Notes: generated from the letters alone by a model not told the origin. DNA of 64,000 nucleotides from Acidovorax sp. Root219 (GCF_001428665.1 NZ_LMIJ01000011.1:589165-653164); one strand, 5' to 3'; numbered from the stretch's first letter, positions 26,424 through 35,690 are shown. Numbers and translations are program-made.

Positions 26424-27419
26424 ATGACCTCTCATACCACCACCGCGCCGCGCCGGCGCCTTCTGGCCCTGGCTGCTGCCATCGCCTGCACCGCAGCGCT
26501 GCCGCTGCACGCCCAGACTGCCAGCTGGCCGACCAAGCCCGTGAAGCTCGTCGTGGGCTATGCGGCCGGTGGCGCCACCGACGTCATCGCGCGCCTGGTC
26601 GCCATCAAGCTCGGCGACCAGCTTGGCCAGCCCGTGGTGGTGGACAACCGGGCGGGTGCCAACAGCAACGTGGGTGCCGAGAACGTGGCACGCGCGCCGG
26701 CCGACGGCTACACGCTGTACGTCTACACCATCGCCAACACCATCAACGCCTCGCTGTACCCCAAGCTGGGCTACGACCCGGTCAAGGACTTCGAGCCCAT
26801 CGGCATGATCGCCAAGATCCCCAACATCCTGGTGGTCAATCCCAAGCTGCCGGTGAAGAACCTGGCCGACTACGTGCGCTACGCCAAGGAGTCCAAGGAC
26901 GGCATCACCTTCGCGTCCTCGGGCAGCGGCTCGTCCATCCACCTCTCGGGCGAGATGTTCAAGATGCAGTCCCAGCTCAAGATGCTGCACGTGCCCTACC
27001 GCGGCAGCGCCCCGGCCGTCACCGACCTGCTAGGCGGCCAGGTGGATTCGATGTTCGACAACACACCCTCGGCCCTGCCGCATGTGCAGGCCGGCAAGCT
27101 GCGCGCCATTGCCATCACCAGCGCCCAGCGCTCGCCCCTGCTGCCGGACGTGCCCACGCTGGCCGAGTCGGGCTACGCGGGCTTCGACGTGCAGTCGTGG
27201 TTCGCGCTGGCCGCGCCTGCGGGCACCCCGCGCCCCGTGGTCGAGCAGCTCAACACCGCCCTCAACAAGGTGCTGGCCCTGCCCGAGGTGCGCAACCGCC
27301 TGCAGGAGCTGGCCGCCACGCCCGACTCCGGCACGCCCGACAAGATGCGCAGCTTTGCCGCCGCCGAGATCAAGCGCTGGCGTGAAGTCGTCAAGGCCTC
27401 CGGCGCAACGGCGGAATAA
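26424..27419 (+). CDS. Bug-family (TTT) periplasmic solute-binding protein
   Basis: ATG 26424, with AAGGAGA at 26411-26417, gives 331 residues. A signal peptide with a Tat-like RRR start (PRRRLLALAAAIACTAALPLHA) precedes the Bug fold: KPVKLVVGYAAGGATDVIARLVA, VVDNRAGANSNVGAENVA and HVPYRGSAPAVTDLLG. It is the first gene of a five-gene plus-strand operon with a CoA ligase, a citryl-CoA-lyase-like enzyme and two dehydrogenases. It probably delivers the carboxylate that this operon breaks down. No TctAB partner is encoded nearby. Confidence 0.88.
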   Translation: MTSHTTTAPRRRLLALAAAIACTAALPLHAQTASWPTKPVKLVVGYAAGGATDVIARLVAIKLGDQLGQPVVVDNRAGANSNVGAENVARAPADGYTLYVYTIANTINASLYPKLGYDPVKDFEPIGMIAKIPNILVVNPKLPVKNLADYVRYAKESKDGITFASSGSGSSIHLSGEMFKMQSQLKMLHVPYRGSAPAVTDLLGGQVDSMFDNTPSALPHVQAGKLRAIAITSAQRSPLLPDVPTLAESGYAGFDVQSWFALAAPAGTPRPVVEQLNTALNKVLALPEVRNRLQELAATPDSGTPDKMRSFAAAEIKRWREVVKASGATAE

Positions 27420-27452
27420 GCGATCCGATCACCCACCACGACCCTGCCCTCC

Positions 27453-28940
27453 ATGTTCCCCATCGATTTCTTCTGGCGCGCCGCCCAGCGCTGGCCCGAC
27501 CGCATTGCCATCGACGCGCCCGAGGGCGCCATCCGCTACGACGCGCTGGCCGCGCGCGTGGCGGCCCTCGCTGCGGGCCTCACGGCGCTCGACCCAGCGC
27601 CGCAAAGCCGCGTGGGCATCTGCGCGGGCAACAGCGCCGACCACATCGCCGCGCTGCTGGCCGTGCTGGCCTGCGGCAAGGTCTGGGTGCCGCTCAACCC
27701 CAAGAGCACCCGGCCCGAGATCCGGCGCATCGTCGACGCGACCGAGCCCTCCATCCTGGTGTTCGACACGGCCTGCGCCGACCTGCTCGAAGGCGCACCG
27801 GGTGCCCGGGTGCCGACCGCAGGGCTTGCGGATCTGGCCGCCGTGCATGCGGGCGCGCAGCGCCCCGTGATCGACCTGCCGGACGACGCCACCCAGGCCA
27901 TCAAGTTCACGGGCGGCACCACCGGCGCACCCAAGGGCGTGATGCAGCCCTACCGCGCGTGGATGGCCAACATCAGCAACCAGATCCATGCCTGGGGCTT
28001 CGACGAGCACGAGCGCTACATCGTGGCCGCGCCCATCACGCATGGCACCTCCACCTACTTGCTGCCCATCCTGGCGCAGGGCGGCTGCCACGTGGTGCTG
28101 GGCGGCGCGGGGGCCGAGGCGGTGCGCACGGCCTTCCGCGAGCGCGGCGGCACGGTGTGCTTCATGCCGCCCACGCTGGTCTACATGCTGATGGCGCTGC
28201 CGGGCGCTTCGCGCGCAGACTTTCCGCGCCTGCGCCGGCTCATCTATGGCGGCGCACCCATGCCGCCCGAGAAGATCCGCCAGGTGCGCGACTTCTTCGG
28301 CCCGGTGCTGGGCACGACCTATGGCCAGACCGAGGCGCCGCAGATCCTCACCGTGATGCAGCCTGGGGACTTCGAAGACCCTGCCAATTGGGCTGCCGTG
28401 GGCCGCACCACCTGGTTCAGCGACGTGGCCATCATGGCCCCCGATGGCCGCCTGCTGCCCACCGGCGAGGTGGGCGAGGTGGTGGCGCGCGGCGATCTGC
28501 TGATGACCGGTTACTGGCGCCTGCCCGAGAAGACTGCCGAAACACTGGTGGACGGCTGGCTGCACACCGGCGACCGCGGGCTCATCGACGGGCGCGGTTA
28601 TCTCTACCTCAAGGACCGCCTCAAGGACATGGTGATCACCGGCGGCTTCAACGTCTACCCAGTGGACGTGGAGAACGCGCTGGGCCAGCACCCGGCCGTG
28701 CACGAATGCGCCGTGTTCGGCCTGCCCGACGACAAGTGGGGCGAGACCGTGCAGGCCGCCGTGCAGCTGCGAGCCGGCGAGCAGGCCAGCGAGGCCGAGC
28801 TGATCGCCTTCGTACGCGAACGCCTGGGCCCGGTGCAGACGCCCAAGCACATCCATTTTCACGACAGCCTGCCCCGTTCGCCCGTGGGCAAGGTGCTCAA
28901 GTCCGCCGTGCGCGATGCCGCGTTGGCCGCAACCGCCTGA
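27453..28940 (+). CDS. AMP-forming acyl-CoA synthetase / ligase
   Basis: The 495-residue protein has the full set of ANL-superfamily motifs. These are the P-loop FTGGTTGAPKG (152-162), the acyl-binding YGQTEAPQ, the adenine/ribose motifs TGDRGLIDGRGYLYLKDRLKDMV, the hinge, GGFNVYPVDVENALGQHP, and the catalytic C-terminal lysine in RSPVGKVLK (Lys480). It activates a carboxylic acid to its CoA thioester through an acyl-adenylate. Given the next gene, the product may be a citryl-CoA- or citramalyl-CoA-like ester (inference). The gene starts 33 bases after the Bug gene. Confidence 0.88.
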   Translation: MFPIDFFWRAAQRWPDRIAIDAPEGAIRYDALAARVAALAAGLTALDPAPQSRVGICAGNSADHIAALLAVLACGKVWVPLNPKSTRPEIRRIVDATEPSILVFDTACADLLEGAPGARVPTAGLADLAAVHAGAQRPVIDLPDDATQAIKFTGGTTGAPKGVMQPYRAWMANISNQIHAWGFDEHERYIVAAPITHGTSTYLLPILAQGGCHVVLGGAGAEAVRTAFRERGGTVCFMPPTLVYMLMALPGASRADFPRLRRLIYGGAPMPPEKIRQVRDFFGPVLGTTYGQTEAPQILTVMQPGDFEDPANWAAVGRTTWFSDVAIMAPDGRLLPTGEVGEVVARGDLLMTGYWRLPEKTAETLVDGWLHTGDRGLIDGRGYLYLKDRLKDMVITGGFNVYPVDVENALGQHPAVHECAVFGLPDDKWGETVQAAVQLRAGEQASEAELIAFVRERLGPVQTPKHIHFHDSLPRSPVGKVLKSAVRDAALAATA

Positions 28941-28953
28941 AGGAGCCATTCAC

Positions 28954-29745
28954 ATGACCACCACCGTTTCCAAGACCCCCGTCACCAGCCTGTGCACCCA
29001 CACCCTCACCAGCCTGCATTACCGCGATGCGAACCTGGTCGAGGACCTGATGGGAAAGAAGACCTTCACCGAGGTGATGCTGATGCAGATCCTGGGCCGC
29101 GCGCCGCGCGGCGTGGACCTGCGCATCACCGACGTGGTGCTCATCGTGCTCATGGAGCACGGCCTCACGCCCAGCGCCATCGCCACGCGCCTGATCTACA
29201 TGAGCGCGCCCGAGAACCTGCAGGGCGCCATATCGGCCGGCCTGCTGGCCGTGGGCAGCTCCTTCGTGGGCACCATGGAGAACTGCGCCGGCCTGCTCGA
29301 CCGCATCGCGGCCGCAGCCGACCCCGCTGCCGAGGCACTGGCCATCGCGCGGCACTACAAGGGCCTGAAGTCGCCGGTGCCAGGCTTCGGCCACCACCTG
29401 CACAAGCCGGTGGACCCGCGCGCCTACAAGCTGCTGGAGATGGGCCGCGCCGAGGCCGAACTGAAGGGCGACAAGATCCGCGCGTTGGAGACCCTGTCCC
29501 AGGCGGTCGACGAGGTGGCGGGCCGCGCCATCACCATCAATGCCACGGGCGCGGTGGCCGCGCTGCTGGGCGAGATCGGCGTGCCCACGGCGGTGATGCG
29601 CGGCTTTGCCGTGATATCGCGCGCGGCCGGCCTGGTGGCGCACATCGTCGAAGAGCAGCACAGCCCCTCGGGCCGCTTCATCTGGGACACCATCGAGCAC
29701 GCGATCCCCTTCGTCGGGGGAGCGGGCCAGGAAGGCCAGGCATGA
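28954..29745 (+). CDS. Citryl-CoA lyase-like protein (citrate-synthase fold)
   Basis: ATG 28954 with AAGGAG upstream gives 263 residues, much shorter than citrate synthase (about 430), but with its core. Visible are EDLMGKKTFTEVMLMQILGR, TRLIYMSAPENLQGAISAGLLAVGS and the active-site region PVPGFGHHLHKPVDPRAYKL. Short proteins of this type include citryl-CoA lyase, which splits citryl-CoA into acetyl-CoA and oxaloacetate. Next to a CoA ligase, a ligase-plus-lyase route is likely. The exact acyl-CoA is uncertain. Its stop overlaps the next start (ATGA). Confidence 0.8.
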   Translation: MTTTVSKTPVTSLCTHTLTSLHYRDANLVEDLMGKKTFTEVMLMQILGRAPRGVDLRITDVVLIVLMEHGLTPSAIATRLIYMSAPENLQGAISAGLLAVGSSFVGTMENCAGLLDRIAAAADPAAEALAIARHYKGLKSPVPGFGHHLHKPVDPRAYKLLEMGRAEAELKGDKIRALETLSQAVDEVAGRAITINATGAVAALLGEIGVPTAVMRGFAVISRAAGLVAHIVEEQHSPSGRFIWDTIEHAIPFVGGAGQEGQA

Positions 29746-30470
29746 GCGCCAATGAAGGTACGGTGCTCGTCACCGGCGCGAGTCGCGGCATAGGCCGTGC
29801 TGTAGCCGCGCGCCTGATGGCCGATGGCCTCCAGGTCGTGAACTTCGACATCGCTGCGCCCGAGGCCATTTCAGATCGGGAGACCTTCGTGCAGGTGGAC
29901 CTCGCCGACGAGGCTGCGCTGCGCGACGCGCTGGCACGCACCGTGGCCGAGCGTGCCATCACCCGGCTGGTGAACAACGCGGGCATCGTGCGCCCGGCCG
30001 GCATCGATGCGGCCACCAGTGCCGACCTGCAGGCGGTGATGGCCGTCAACCTGGCCGCCGCCATCGCCTGCGTGCAGGCGCTGCTGCCTGCCATGCGCGC
30101 GGCGCGCTTCGGCCGCATCGTCAACATCTCCAGCCGCGCCGCACTGGGCAAGGGCGAGCGCATCGCCTACTCGGCCAGCAAGGCAGCGGTGCACGGCTTC
30201 ACGCGCACCCTGGCGCTGGAGCTGGGCGCCGACGGCATCACCGCCAACGCCATCGGCCCCGGGCCGATTGCCACCGAACTCTTCGAACGCGTGAACCCGC
30301 CCGGTGCACCGGCCACCCAGCGCATCCTGGACACCATCCCCGTGCGCCGCATGGGGCAGGCCGACGAGGTGGCGCACCTCGTGGCATCGCTGCTCGATGC
30401 GCGCGCGGGCTTCACCACCGGCCAGGTGGTCTACGTGTGCGGCGGCATGACCGTGGGGCTGACACCATGA
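29742..30470 (+). CDS. Short-chain dehydrogenase/reductase (FabG-like)
   Basis: The 242-residue SDR has the cofactor motif TGASRGIG (11-18), NNAG near 79-82, and the catalytic Ser130, Tyr143 and Lys147 (YSASK). The lack of an acidic residue directly after the glycine loop and the Asp in VNFDIAAP suggest NAD(H) use, with low certainty. It is coupled to the lyase gene upstream and to another SDR downstream by 4-base overlaps, so the three enzymes are probably made in fixed ratios and act in one pathway on hydroxy- or oxo-acids. Confidence 0.85.
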   Translation: MSANEGTVLVTGASRGIGRAVAARLMADGLQVVNFDIAAPEAISDRETFVQVDLADEAALRDALARTVAERAITRLVNNAGIVRPAGIDAATSADLQAVMAVNLAAAIACVQALLPAMRAARFGRIVNISSRAALGKGERIAYSASKAAVHGFTRTLALELGADGITANAIGPGPIATELFERVNPPGAPATQRILDTIPVRRMGQADEVAHLVASLLDARAGFTTGQVVYVCGGMTVGLTP

Positions 30471-31300
30471 ACGCGCCGAAGAATATGCCACCTGCCCTGC
30501 CGCTGGACCTGTCTGGCCGCGTGGTCTTCGTGGCCGGCGGTGGCTCGGCCGGCCCGGGCTGGAGCATCGGCCGCGCGTCTTGCGTGACCTACGCGCGCCT
30601 GGGTGCCAGTGTTTGCGTGGCCGACCGCGACGCGGCCTCGGCCGAAGAGACCACGGCACTGATCGAGGCCGAGGGCGGCACGGCCGCCACCTTCGTGGGC
30701 GACGTGGCCGAGGCAGCGGACGTGAAGCGCCTGTTCGCCGAGGCGCGCGAGCGCTTTGGCGGCGCCATCGACGTGCTGCACCACAACGTGGGCATTGGCA
30801 AGACCGGCGGCCCGCTGGAGACCAGCGCGGAAGATTTCGACCGCATCCACGGCGTGAACGTGGGCAGCCTGCTGCTGGCCTGCCAGGAGGTGCTGCCCGG
30901 CATGGTGGAGCGCGGCCGAGGCTCCATCATCACCATCTCGTCCATCGCGGGCATGCGCTACCTGGGCTACCCGCACCTGGCCTATGGCGTCACCAAGGCC
31001 GCAGTCACGCACTTCACGCGCATGGTGGCGCAGCAGTACGCGGGCCAGGGCGTGCGCGCCAACACCGTGGTGCCGGGACTGATCGACACGCCGCGCATTG
31101 CCAACACGGTGGCCAGGATGTTCTCGGACACCAGCCTCGACGAAGCCCGCGCCGCGCGTGCCCGCCAGGTGCCCATGGGCCGCATGGGCACGGCCTGGGA
31201 CGTGGCCCATGCCTGCGCCTTCCTGGCCAGCGATGCATCGGCCTACGTGACCGGCACCGAACTGGTGGTGGACGGCGGCATCACGGGCAAGTTCGTGTAG
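30467..31300 (+). CDS. Short-chain dehydrogenase/reductase, second copy in the operon
   Basis: ATG 30467 overlaps the stop of the preceding SDR and gives 277 residues. The cofactor loop is a longer variant, GGGSAGPGWSIGRA (24-37). The NNAG motif is replaced by HHNVGIG, and the catalytic residues are Ser158/159, Tyr173 and Lys177 (YGVTK). The C terminus DGGITGKFV is typical. The altered loop is found in a subgroup of SDRs and is not a loss-of-function sign by itself. It ends the plus-strand operon and faces the porin gene 8 bases away. Confidence 0.83.
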   Translation: MNAPKNMPPALPLDLSGRVVFVAGGGSAGPGWSIGRASCVTYARLGASVCVADRDAASAEETTALIEAEGGTAATFVGDVAEAADVKRLFAEARERFGGAIDVLHHNVGIGKTGGPLETSAEDFDRIHGVNVGSLLLACQEVLPGMVERGRGSIITISSIAGMRYLGYPHLAYGVTKAAVTHFTRMVAQQYAGQGVRANTVVPGLIDTPRIANTVARMFSDTSLDEARAARARQVPMGRMGTAWDVAHACAFLASDASAYVTGTELVVDGGITGKFV

Positions 31301-31308
31301 GGCCTGGC

Positions 31309-32394
31309 TCAGAAGCTGTGCATGACCCCGGCGGAAACACCGGTGGCCACGCGCTTGTTGGCTGCACCCTGGAAGCCGTTGCGCCATCGCGTGTGGTCCA
31401 GTTCGGCGTAGACCCGCGTGCGGCGCGACAGTTTGTATTCGGCGAAGGCCACCATGCGGCCGTAGCCATCGTCGGCCGCGGCGGTGCGTGTGCGGTCGAT
31501 CTTGTAGTAGGTGGCGGTCAGGTCCAGCAGCGGTAGCACCGCCCAGGTGGCGCCCGCCGAGAGCACGCGCTGTTCGGTGTGCGTGGCCGCGCCCGTCTGC
31601 GCCTTGCTGCGCCCGGCATTCGCGGCCAGGCGCACGCTGCCCCACTGGTACGCAGCGCCCAGCGTGGCCGCATCGAGCGGTCGCAGGTTGGCATCCTTGA
31701 AGGTCTGCCATGCGCCGGACACGGTGAAGCCGCCATCCGCATACGCCAGGCCCACGCCGTGCGAGGACAGCGCCGAGGTCTGCGATGCCACCTCGCCCAC
31801 ACCCAGCATGGCCCGCGCCGTGAGGCCGCCAAAGCGGCCGGTGAGCTTGACCGCGTTGTCCAGCCGGTAGGAGCCGGTATTGGCGCCCGCGCTGCCGTAC
31901 TCGGTGCCCAGGCCGTGCTGGCTCAGCGCCGTGACGCCGATGTTGGGGTTGAAGCTGGCGAAGCGCATGGAGAGCGGGTCCACGGGCGAGATCGCATCGG
32001 CCAGCAGCGTGGTCTGGCGGCCGAGCGCCACGGTGGCCCAGCCCGCCTGCAGGCCCACCCACGAGGCGCGGTCGAAGTATTTGGCGCTGTTGGCGGGAGC
32101 ACCGGTATCGGCGTTGAGGCCGCTTTCCAGGTTGAACAGCGCACGGGCGCCGCCACCCATGTCCTCGCTGCCGCGCACGCCCCAGCGGCTGGTGGTGTGA
32201 ATGCCGCTGCCCAGGCTGTGGTGCGAGCCCGGTGCGGGGGCGTTGGCGGCCGTGAGCCCGCTCGCGTGGCGCAAGCCCAGGTCCACCACGCCGTAGAGCG
32301 TGAGGCTGCTGGCGGATGGGCTGGTCGATGCGGTCTGGGCGAACGCCGGCGCGCAGGCCAGCAGGGCGCAGATGGCGCCGTTTGTCTTCTTCAT
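31309..32394 (-). CDS. Gram-negative porin (Burkholderiales trimeric type)
   Basis: The 361-residue protein has a signal peptide (MKKTNGAICALLACAPAFA-QT). It has the porin opening SSLTLYGVVDLGLRHASG, the loop-3 region RASWVGLQAGWATVALGRQTTLLADAISP and the C-terminal strand VATGVSAGVMHSF with the terminal Phe needed for outer-membrane assembly. It forms a general or anion-preferring pore in this family. It is the last gene of a minus-strand set with a Bug receptor and a PrpF-like isomerase, and probably lets their substrate cross the outer membrane. Confidence 0.9.
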   Translation of the reverse strand: MKKTNGAICALLACAPAFAQTASTSPSASSLTLYGVVDLGLRHASGLTAANAPAPGSHHSLGSGIHTTSRWGVRGSEDMGGGARALFNLESGLNADTGAPANSAKYFDRASWVGLQAGWATVALGRQTTLLADAISPVDPLSMRFASFNPNIGVTALSQHGLGTEYGSAGANTGSYRLDNAVKLTGRFGGLTARAMLGVGEVASQTSALSSHGVGLAYADGGFTVSGAWQTFKDANLRPLDAATLGAAYQWGSVRLAANAGRSKAQTGAATHTEQRVLSAGATWAVLPLLDLTATYYKIDRTRTAAADDGYGRMVAFAEYKLSRRTRVYAELDHTRWRNGFQGAANKRVATGVSAGVMHSF

Positions 32395-32430
32395 GCTGTC
32401 TCCTCGGATCGAATGTTCTTGTGAGCGGGA

Positions 32431-33417
32431 TCAATCCGCCGTCAACTGGGCCTTCTGCACCACGCCGCGCCACTTGGCCAACTCCTGGCGCACGGTCAGG
32501 GCCAGGGCCTCGGGCGTGCTGCTGTCCACCACGGCGCCCTGCTCCTCAATGCGCCGCACCACGTCCTTGTCGGCCAGGGCGGTGTTGAGCGCCTTGTTGA
32601 GCTGGTCCACCACCGTCTTCGGCGTCTTGCCCGGGGCGAACAGCGCATACCACTGTGTGATCTCCACGCCCTTGATGCCGGCTTCTTCGAGCGTGGGCAC
32701 GTCGGGCATCAGCGAAGAGCGCTTGGGGCCGGCCAGTGCGAGGGCGCGCAGCTTGCCGTTCTTCACATGCGACGAGGCCGAGAACAGGCTGGGGAACATC
32801 ACCTGCGTCTGGTTGGCCATGGTGTCGTTCATCGCCGGGGCCGAGCCACGGTAGGGCACATGCGCCATCTGCGCGCCGCTCTCGAGCTTGAACATCTCGG
32901 CCGAGAAGTGCGGCGCCGTGCCGTTGCCGGCGGAGGCGTAGTTGTAGGCCGTGGGCTGGGCCTTGGTGAGCGCCACGAACTCGGCCACGGTCTTCGCGGG
33001 CACCTTGGGGTTGACCACCATCAGCGTGGGCGAATAGCAGACCATGCCGATGGGCTCGAACTGGGTGATGGGGTCGTAGCGCAGCTTCTGCAGCGCCGGG
33101 CTCATGCCGTGCGTGCCGATGTAGCCAAACAGGATGGTGTGGCCGTCCGGCGTGGCGCGCGCCACGTACTCGGCAGCAATCGCGCCGTTGGCCCCGGCCT
33201 TGTTCTCCACGATCACCGACTGGCCCAGGAGCTGCGACATCTTCTGCGCTACCACGCGCGCCATGCCGTCGTTGCCGCCCCCGGCGGCCGTGGGCACGAC
33301 CAGGGTGATGGAGCGCTCGGGGAAGGCAGCGTGTGCCGCCAGAGGTGCGCCGGCCAGCGTGGCGAGGGCCAGTGCGGCGGCCAGGGTGCGGCGGCGCGAT
33401 GGGGATGGGTGTGTCAT
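32431..33417 (-). CDS. Bug-family (TTT) periplasmic solute-binding protein
   Basis: ATG 33417, with GGAGAC upstream, gives 328 residues. A signal peptide begins SPSRRRTLAAALALATLAGAP. The Bug fold follows with RSITLVVPTAAGGGNDGMARVVA, VIVENKAGANGAIAAEYVA, HVPYRGSAPAMNDTMA and the usual LPEV-like region near the C terminus. It is the third Bug protein in 13 kb and lies between the porin gene (36 bases) and the PrpF-like gene (48 bases). Its ligand is probably the substrate of that set, again a polycarboxylate. Confidence 0.88.
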   Translation of the reverse strand: MTHPSPSRRRTLAAALALATLAGAPLAAHAAFPERSITLVVPTAAGGGNDGMARVVAQKMSQLLGQSVIVENKAGANGAIAAEYVARATPDGHTILFGYIGTHGMSPALQKLRYDPITQFEPIGMVCYSPTLMVVNPKVPAKTVAEFVALTKAQPTAYNYASAGNGTAPHFSAEMFKLESGAQMAHVPYRGSAPAMNDTMANQTQVMFPSLFSASSHVKNGKLRALALAGPKRSSLMPDVPTLEEAGIKGVEITQWYALFAPGKTPKTVVDQLNKALNTALADKDVVRRIEEQGAVVDSSTPEALALTVRQELAKWRGVVQKAQLTAD

Positions 33418-33465
33418 GGTCTTGTCTCCTGTCATGTCGTTGTGAGTGGATGAGAAAAAGAGAAG

Positions 33466-34560
33466 TCAGGCGTGTTGTGCCGCAGTCTCTGCGACGAACA
33501 AGGTGCCTTCCAGGATCTTTCGGGCCGTGCGCACCAGCGCGGCCTGCACCAGCGTGGATTGACCGTCCACCAGGGCGAGTTCGACATCCACGTGGATGCG
33601 GCCGGCCGGGTGCAGCACCTCCACGCGGCGCGTGCCGGCGCTGGGTGCGCTGCGCGCGTCGCTGGCCACGGTGCCGGGCAGCACCAGGGCGGCGGCTACG
33701 CCGATGGCGCCGGTCACGGCATGCGAGCGGTGGCAGCGCCGGGGGGTGAAGTAGCGCGAGACGATGCTGCCGGGCGCCGGTCCGTCGGAGACGATCACCG
33801 GCTTGGGCAGCACGCTGCCCGAGACGTCGCCCATGCCCATGCGCAGACCTGCTTCGCAGCGCAAGGCCTCCAGGCGGGACAGCAGCGCGGTGTCGGCATC
33901 GAGCTCGGCAGGGCTCTCGTCGCCGCGCAGGCCCAGGTCGGCCGCACGCACCAGCACCATCACCTGGGCGGCGTCGATGCAGGTCACCGGCAGGCCCTGG
34001 ATAGTGTCGATGCGCTGCCCGGTGGGGAAGATCTGCCCTGTGACGGCGCCCCAGGCGTCGAGGAAGTTCATCAGCACTGGGGCGGCCGTGCCCTGCACGC
34101 CGTCGATGCGCACGTCGCCCTCGTAGTGCACGCGGCCGCCGCGGGTCTGCACCTGCACGTCGATGCGCGAGCGGGTGTTGACGTTGTAGACCCGCACCCG
34201 CGTCACGTCGCCGGTGCGGCTGGCGGGCACCAGGCCCTGCTCGATGGCGAAGGGGCCCACGCCGGCCAGCATGTTGCCGCAGTTGGGCCGCGTGTCCACG
34301 CGGGCCTCGTCCACGCTGACCTGGGCGAACAGGTAGTCCACGTCGCAGCCGGCATGCGCCGAGCGCGAGACGATGGCCACCTTGCTGGTCAGCGAGTTGC
34401 CGCCGCCCAGGCCGTCGATCTGCAGCTCGTGGGGCGAACCCAGGGCCGCGATCAACGTGCGGTCACGCTCTGCCGGGTCTTGCGGCAGCCAGTCGGCCAG
34501 GAAGAAGGGGCCCCTGGAGGTGCCGCCACGCATCAGAACGCAAGGAAAGTTGTAGCTCAT
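33466..34560 (-). CDS. PrpF / 4-oxalomesaconate tautomerase (GalD) family isomerase
   Basis: ATG 34560 gives 364 residues of the two-domain PrpF fold (diaminopimelate-epimerase-like). Key blocks are MRGGTSRGPFFLADWLP at the start, GGGNSLTSKVAIVSRS, RPNCGNMLAGVGPFA, GTAAPVLMNF and SHAVTGAIGVAAA. Members isomerise aconitate-type double bonds: PrpF acts on 2-methyl-aconitate, GalD on 4-oxalomesaconate in gallate breakdown. With TcuAB about 10 kb away, which makes cis-aconitate in other bacteria, a role on aconitate-like acids is plausible, but GalD activity is the closest family match. A LysR gene is divergent. Confidence 0.8.
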   Translation of the reverse strand: MSYNFPCVLMRGGTSRGPFFLADWLPQDPAERDRTLIAALGSPHELQIDGLGGGNSLTSKVAIVSRSAHAGCDVDYLFAQVSVDEARVDTRPNCGNMLAGVGPFAIEQGLVPASRTGDVTRVRVYNVNTRSRIDVQVQTRGGRVHYEGDVRIDGVQGTAAPVLMNFLDAWGAVTGQIFPTGQRIDTIQGLPVTCIDAAQVMVLVRAADLGLRGDESPAELDADTALLSRLEALRCEAGLRMGMGDVSGSVLPKPVIVSDGPAPGSIVSRYFTPRRCHRSHAVTGAIGVAAALVLPGTVASDARSAPSAGTRRVEVLHPAGRIHVDVELALVDGQSTLVQAALVRTARKILEGTLFVAETAAQHA

Positions 34561-34614
34561 GGGTCTGCATGGTGCGGCTCTCCGGTTTGTTTGTGAATTG
34601 CATTGTTGGCAACG

Positions 34615-34701
34615 ATTGATGCATGCCAAGCAATAGATGCCAGGCGCTTTTACGTGCTGAAATGGGGCCTGTAAATTGCAACTTTGCGAAGCATTGATGC
34701 A
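34615..34701. promoter_or_regulatory. Divergent promoter with repeated ATTGATGCA boxes
   Basis: The nine-base word ATTGATGCA occurs at 34615-34623 and 34693-34701, with a related AATAGATGCC at about 34632. The stretch is AT-rich for this genome and lies between the PrpF-like gene and its divergent LysR regulator, so these are candidate LysR contacts. Confidence 0.4.
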
Positions 34702-34759
34702 CGGCGCGCAACGCCATGCGCCCCCTTGCCTCCCACTATCGTTCCTGCCAGGACATGCC

Positions 34760-35680
34760 ATGCACAACAAGTTCGACCTTGCCGACATCCAGGCCTTTGC
34801 CGCGGTGGCCGAGCTGCACAGCTTTCGCGCTGCGGCCGAATCCATCCACCTGTCGCAACCGGCCTTCAGCCGCCGCATCGACAAGCTCGAAGAGGCGCTG
34901 GGCGTGCGCCTGCTCGACCGCACCACGCGCCGCGTGACGCTTACGGCCGTGGGCCGCGATTTCGCACGCAAGACGCGGCTGTGGCTCGACGACCTCGACG
35001 GCATGCTCATGGGCCTGGGCGACGTGGCGGCGCGGCGCATGGGCGAGGTGACCATTGCCTGTGTGCCCTCGGCCGTGTATTACTTTTTGCCGCAGGTGGT
35101 CAAGCGTTACCACGAGCGGTTTCCGAAAATCCGGGTCAAGGTGTACGACGCCAGCGCCAACGAGGTGCTGGTGGCCGTGGCGCAGGGCGATGCGGACTTT
35201 GGCCTGAATTTCATCGGCAGCCAGGAGGCCGAGATCGAGTTCAAGCCCGTGCTGGCCGAGCGCTTTGTAGCCGCCTGCCGGCGCGACCATGTGCTGGCCC
35301 GGCGCAAAAAGGTCACCTGGGCGGAGCTGGGCCAGCACGACTTCATGTCGGTGGGCAAGACCTCGGGCAACCGCCTGCTGATGGACCTGGCGCTGGCCAA
35401 CGTGCCCGATCGCCCGCAGTGCCTGTACGAGGCCAAGCATGTGACCACCCTGCTCGGCCTGGTCGAGGCGGGGCTGGGCGTGGCGGCCGTGCCGCGCCTG
35501 GCCATGCCGGGCAAGGACCACCCCACGCTGGTCAGCATTCCCCTGGTCGACCCGGTGGTCACGCGGCAGATGGGGCTCATCAAACGCCGCGGGCGCTCCC
35601 TCTCGCCGGCGGCCCAGCAGCTGTATGACCTGCTGGAGGCTACGCGTTCTTCGCGCCCGCGCAGCGTGCCCGCAGCATAA
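34760..35680 (+). CDS. LysR-type transcriptional regulator
   Basis: ATG 34760 gives 306 residues, the usual LysR length. The helix-turn-helix is [43 protein letters not shown], followed by [15 protein letters not shown]. The effector domain begins near 90 ([28 protein letters not shown]). The frame is open back to 34676, but that would run into the operator-like repeats. The gene diverges from the prpF-like/Bug/porin set and probably controls it. The mnmA promoter follows its stop within a few bases. Confidence 0.87.
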   Translation: MHNKFDLADIQAFAAVAELHSFRAAAESIHLSQPAFSRRIDKLEEALGVRLLDRTTRRVTLTAVGRDFARKTRLWLDDLDGMLMGLGDVAARRMGEVTIACVPSAVYYFLPQVVKRYHERFPKIRVKVYDASANEVLVAVAQGDADFGLNFIGSQEAEIEFKPVLAERFVAACRRDHVLARRKKVTWAELGQHDFMSVGKTSGNRLLMDLALANVPDRPQCLYEAKHVTTLLGLVEAGLGVAAVPRLAMPGKDHPTLVSIPLVDPVVTRQMGLIKRRGRSLSPAAQQLYDLLEATRSSRPRSVPAA

Positions 35681-35684
35681 AAAA

Positions 35685-35690
35685 TACAAT
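35685..35690 (+). promoter_or_regulatory. mnmA -10 element (TACAAT), implying a leaderless start
   Basis: TACAAT ends 7 bases before the mnmA ATG at 35698, so transcription should begin at or next to the start codon. No Shine-Dalgarno sequence is present. The same layout is seen at the Nudix gene (CATAAT, 17959-17964). Confidence 0.55.
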
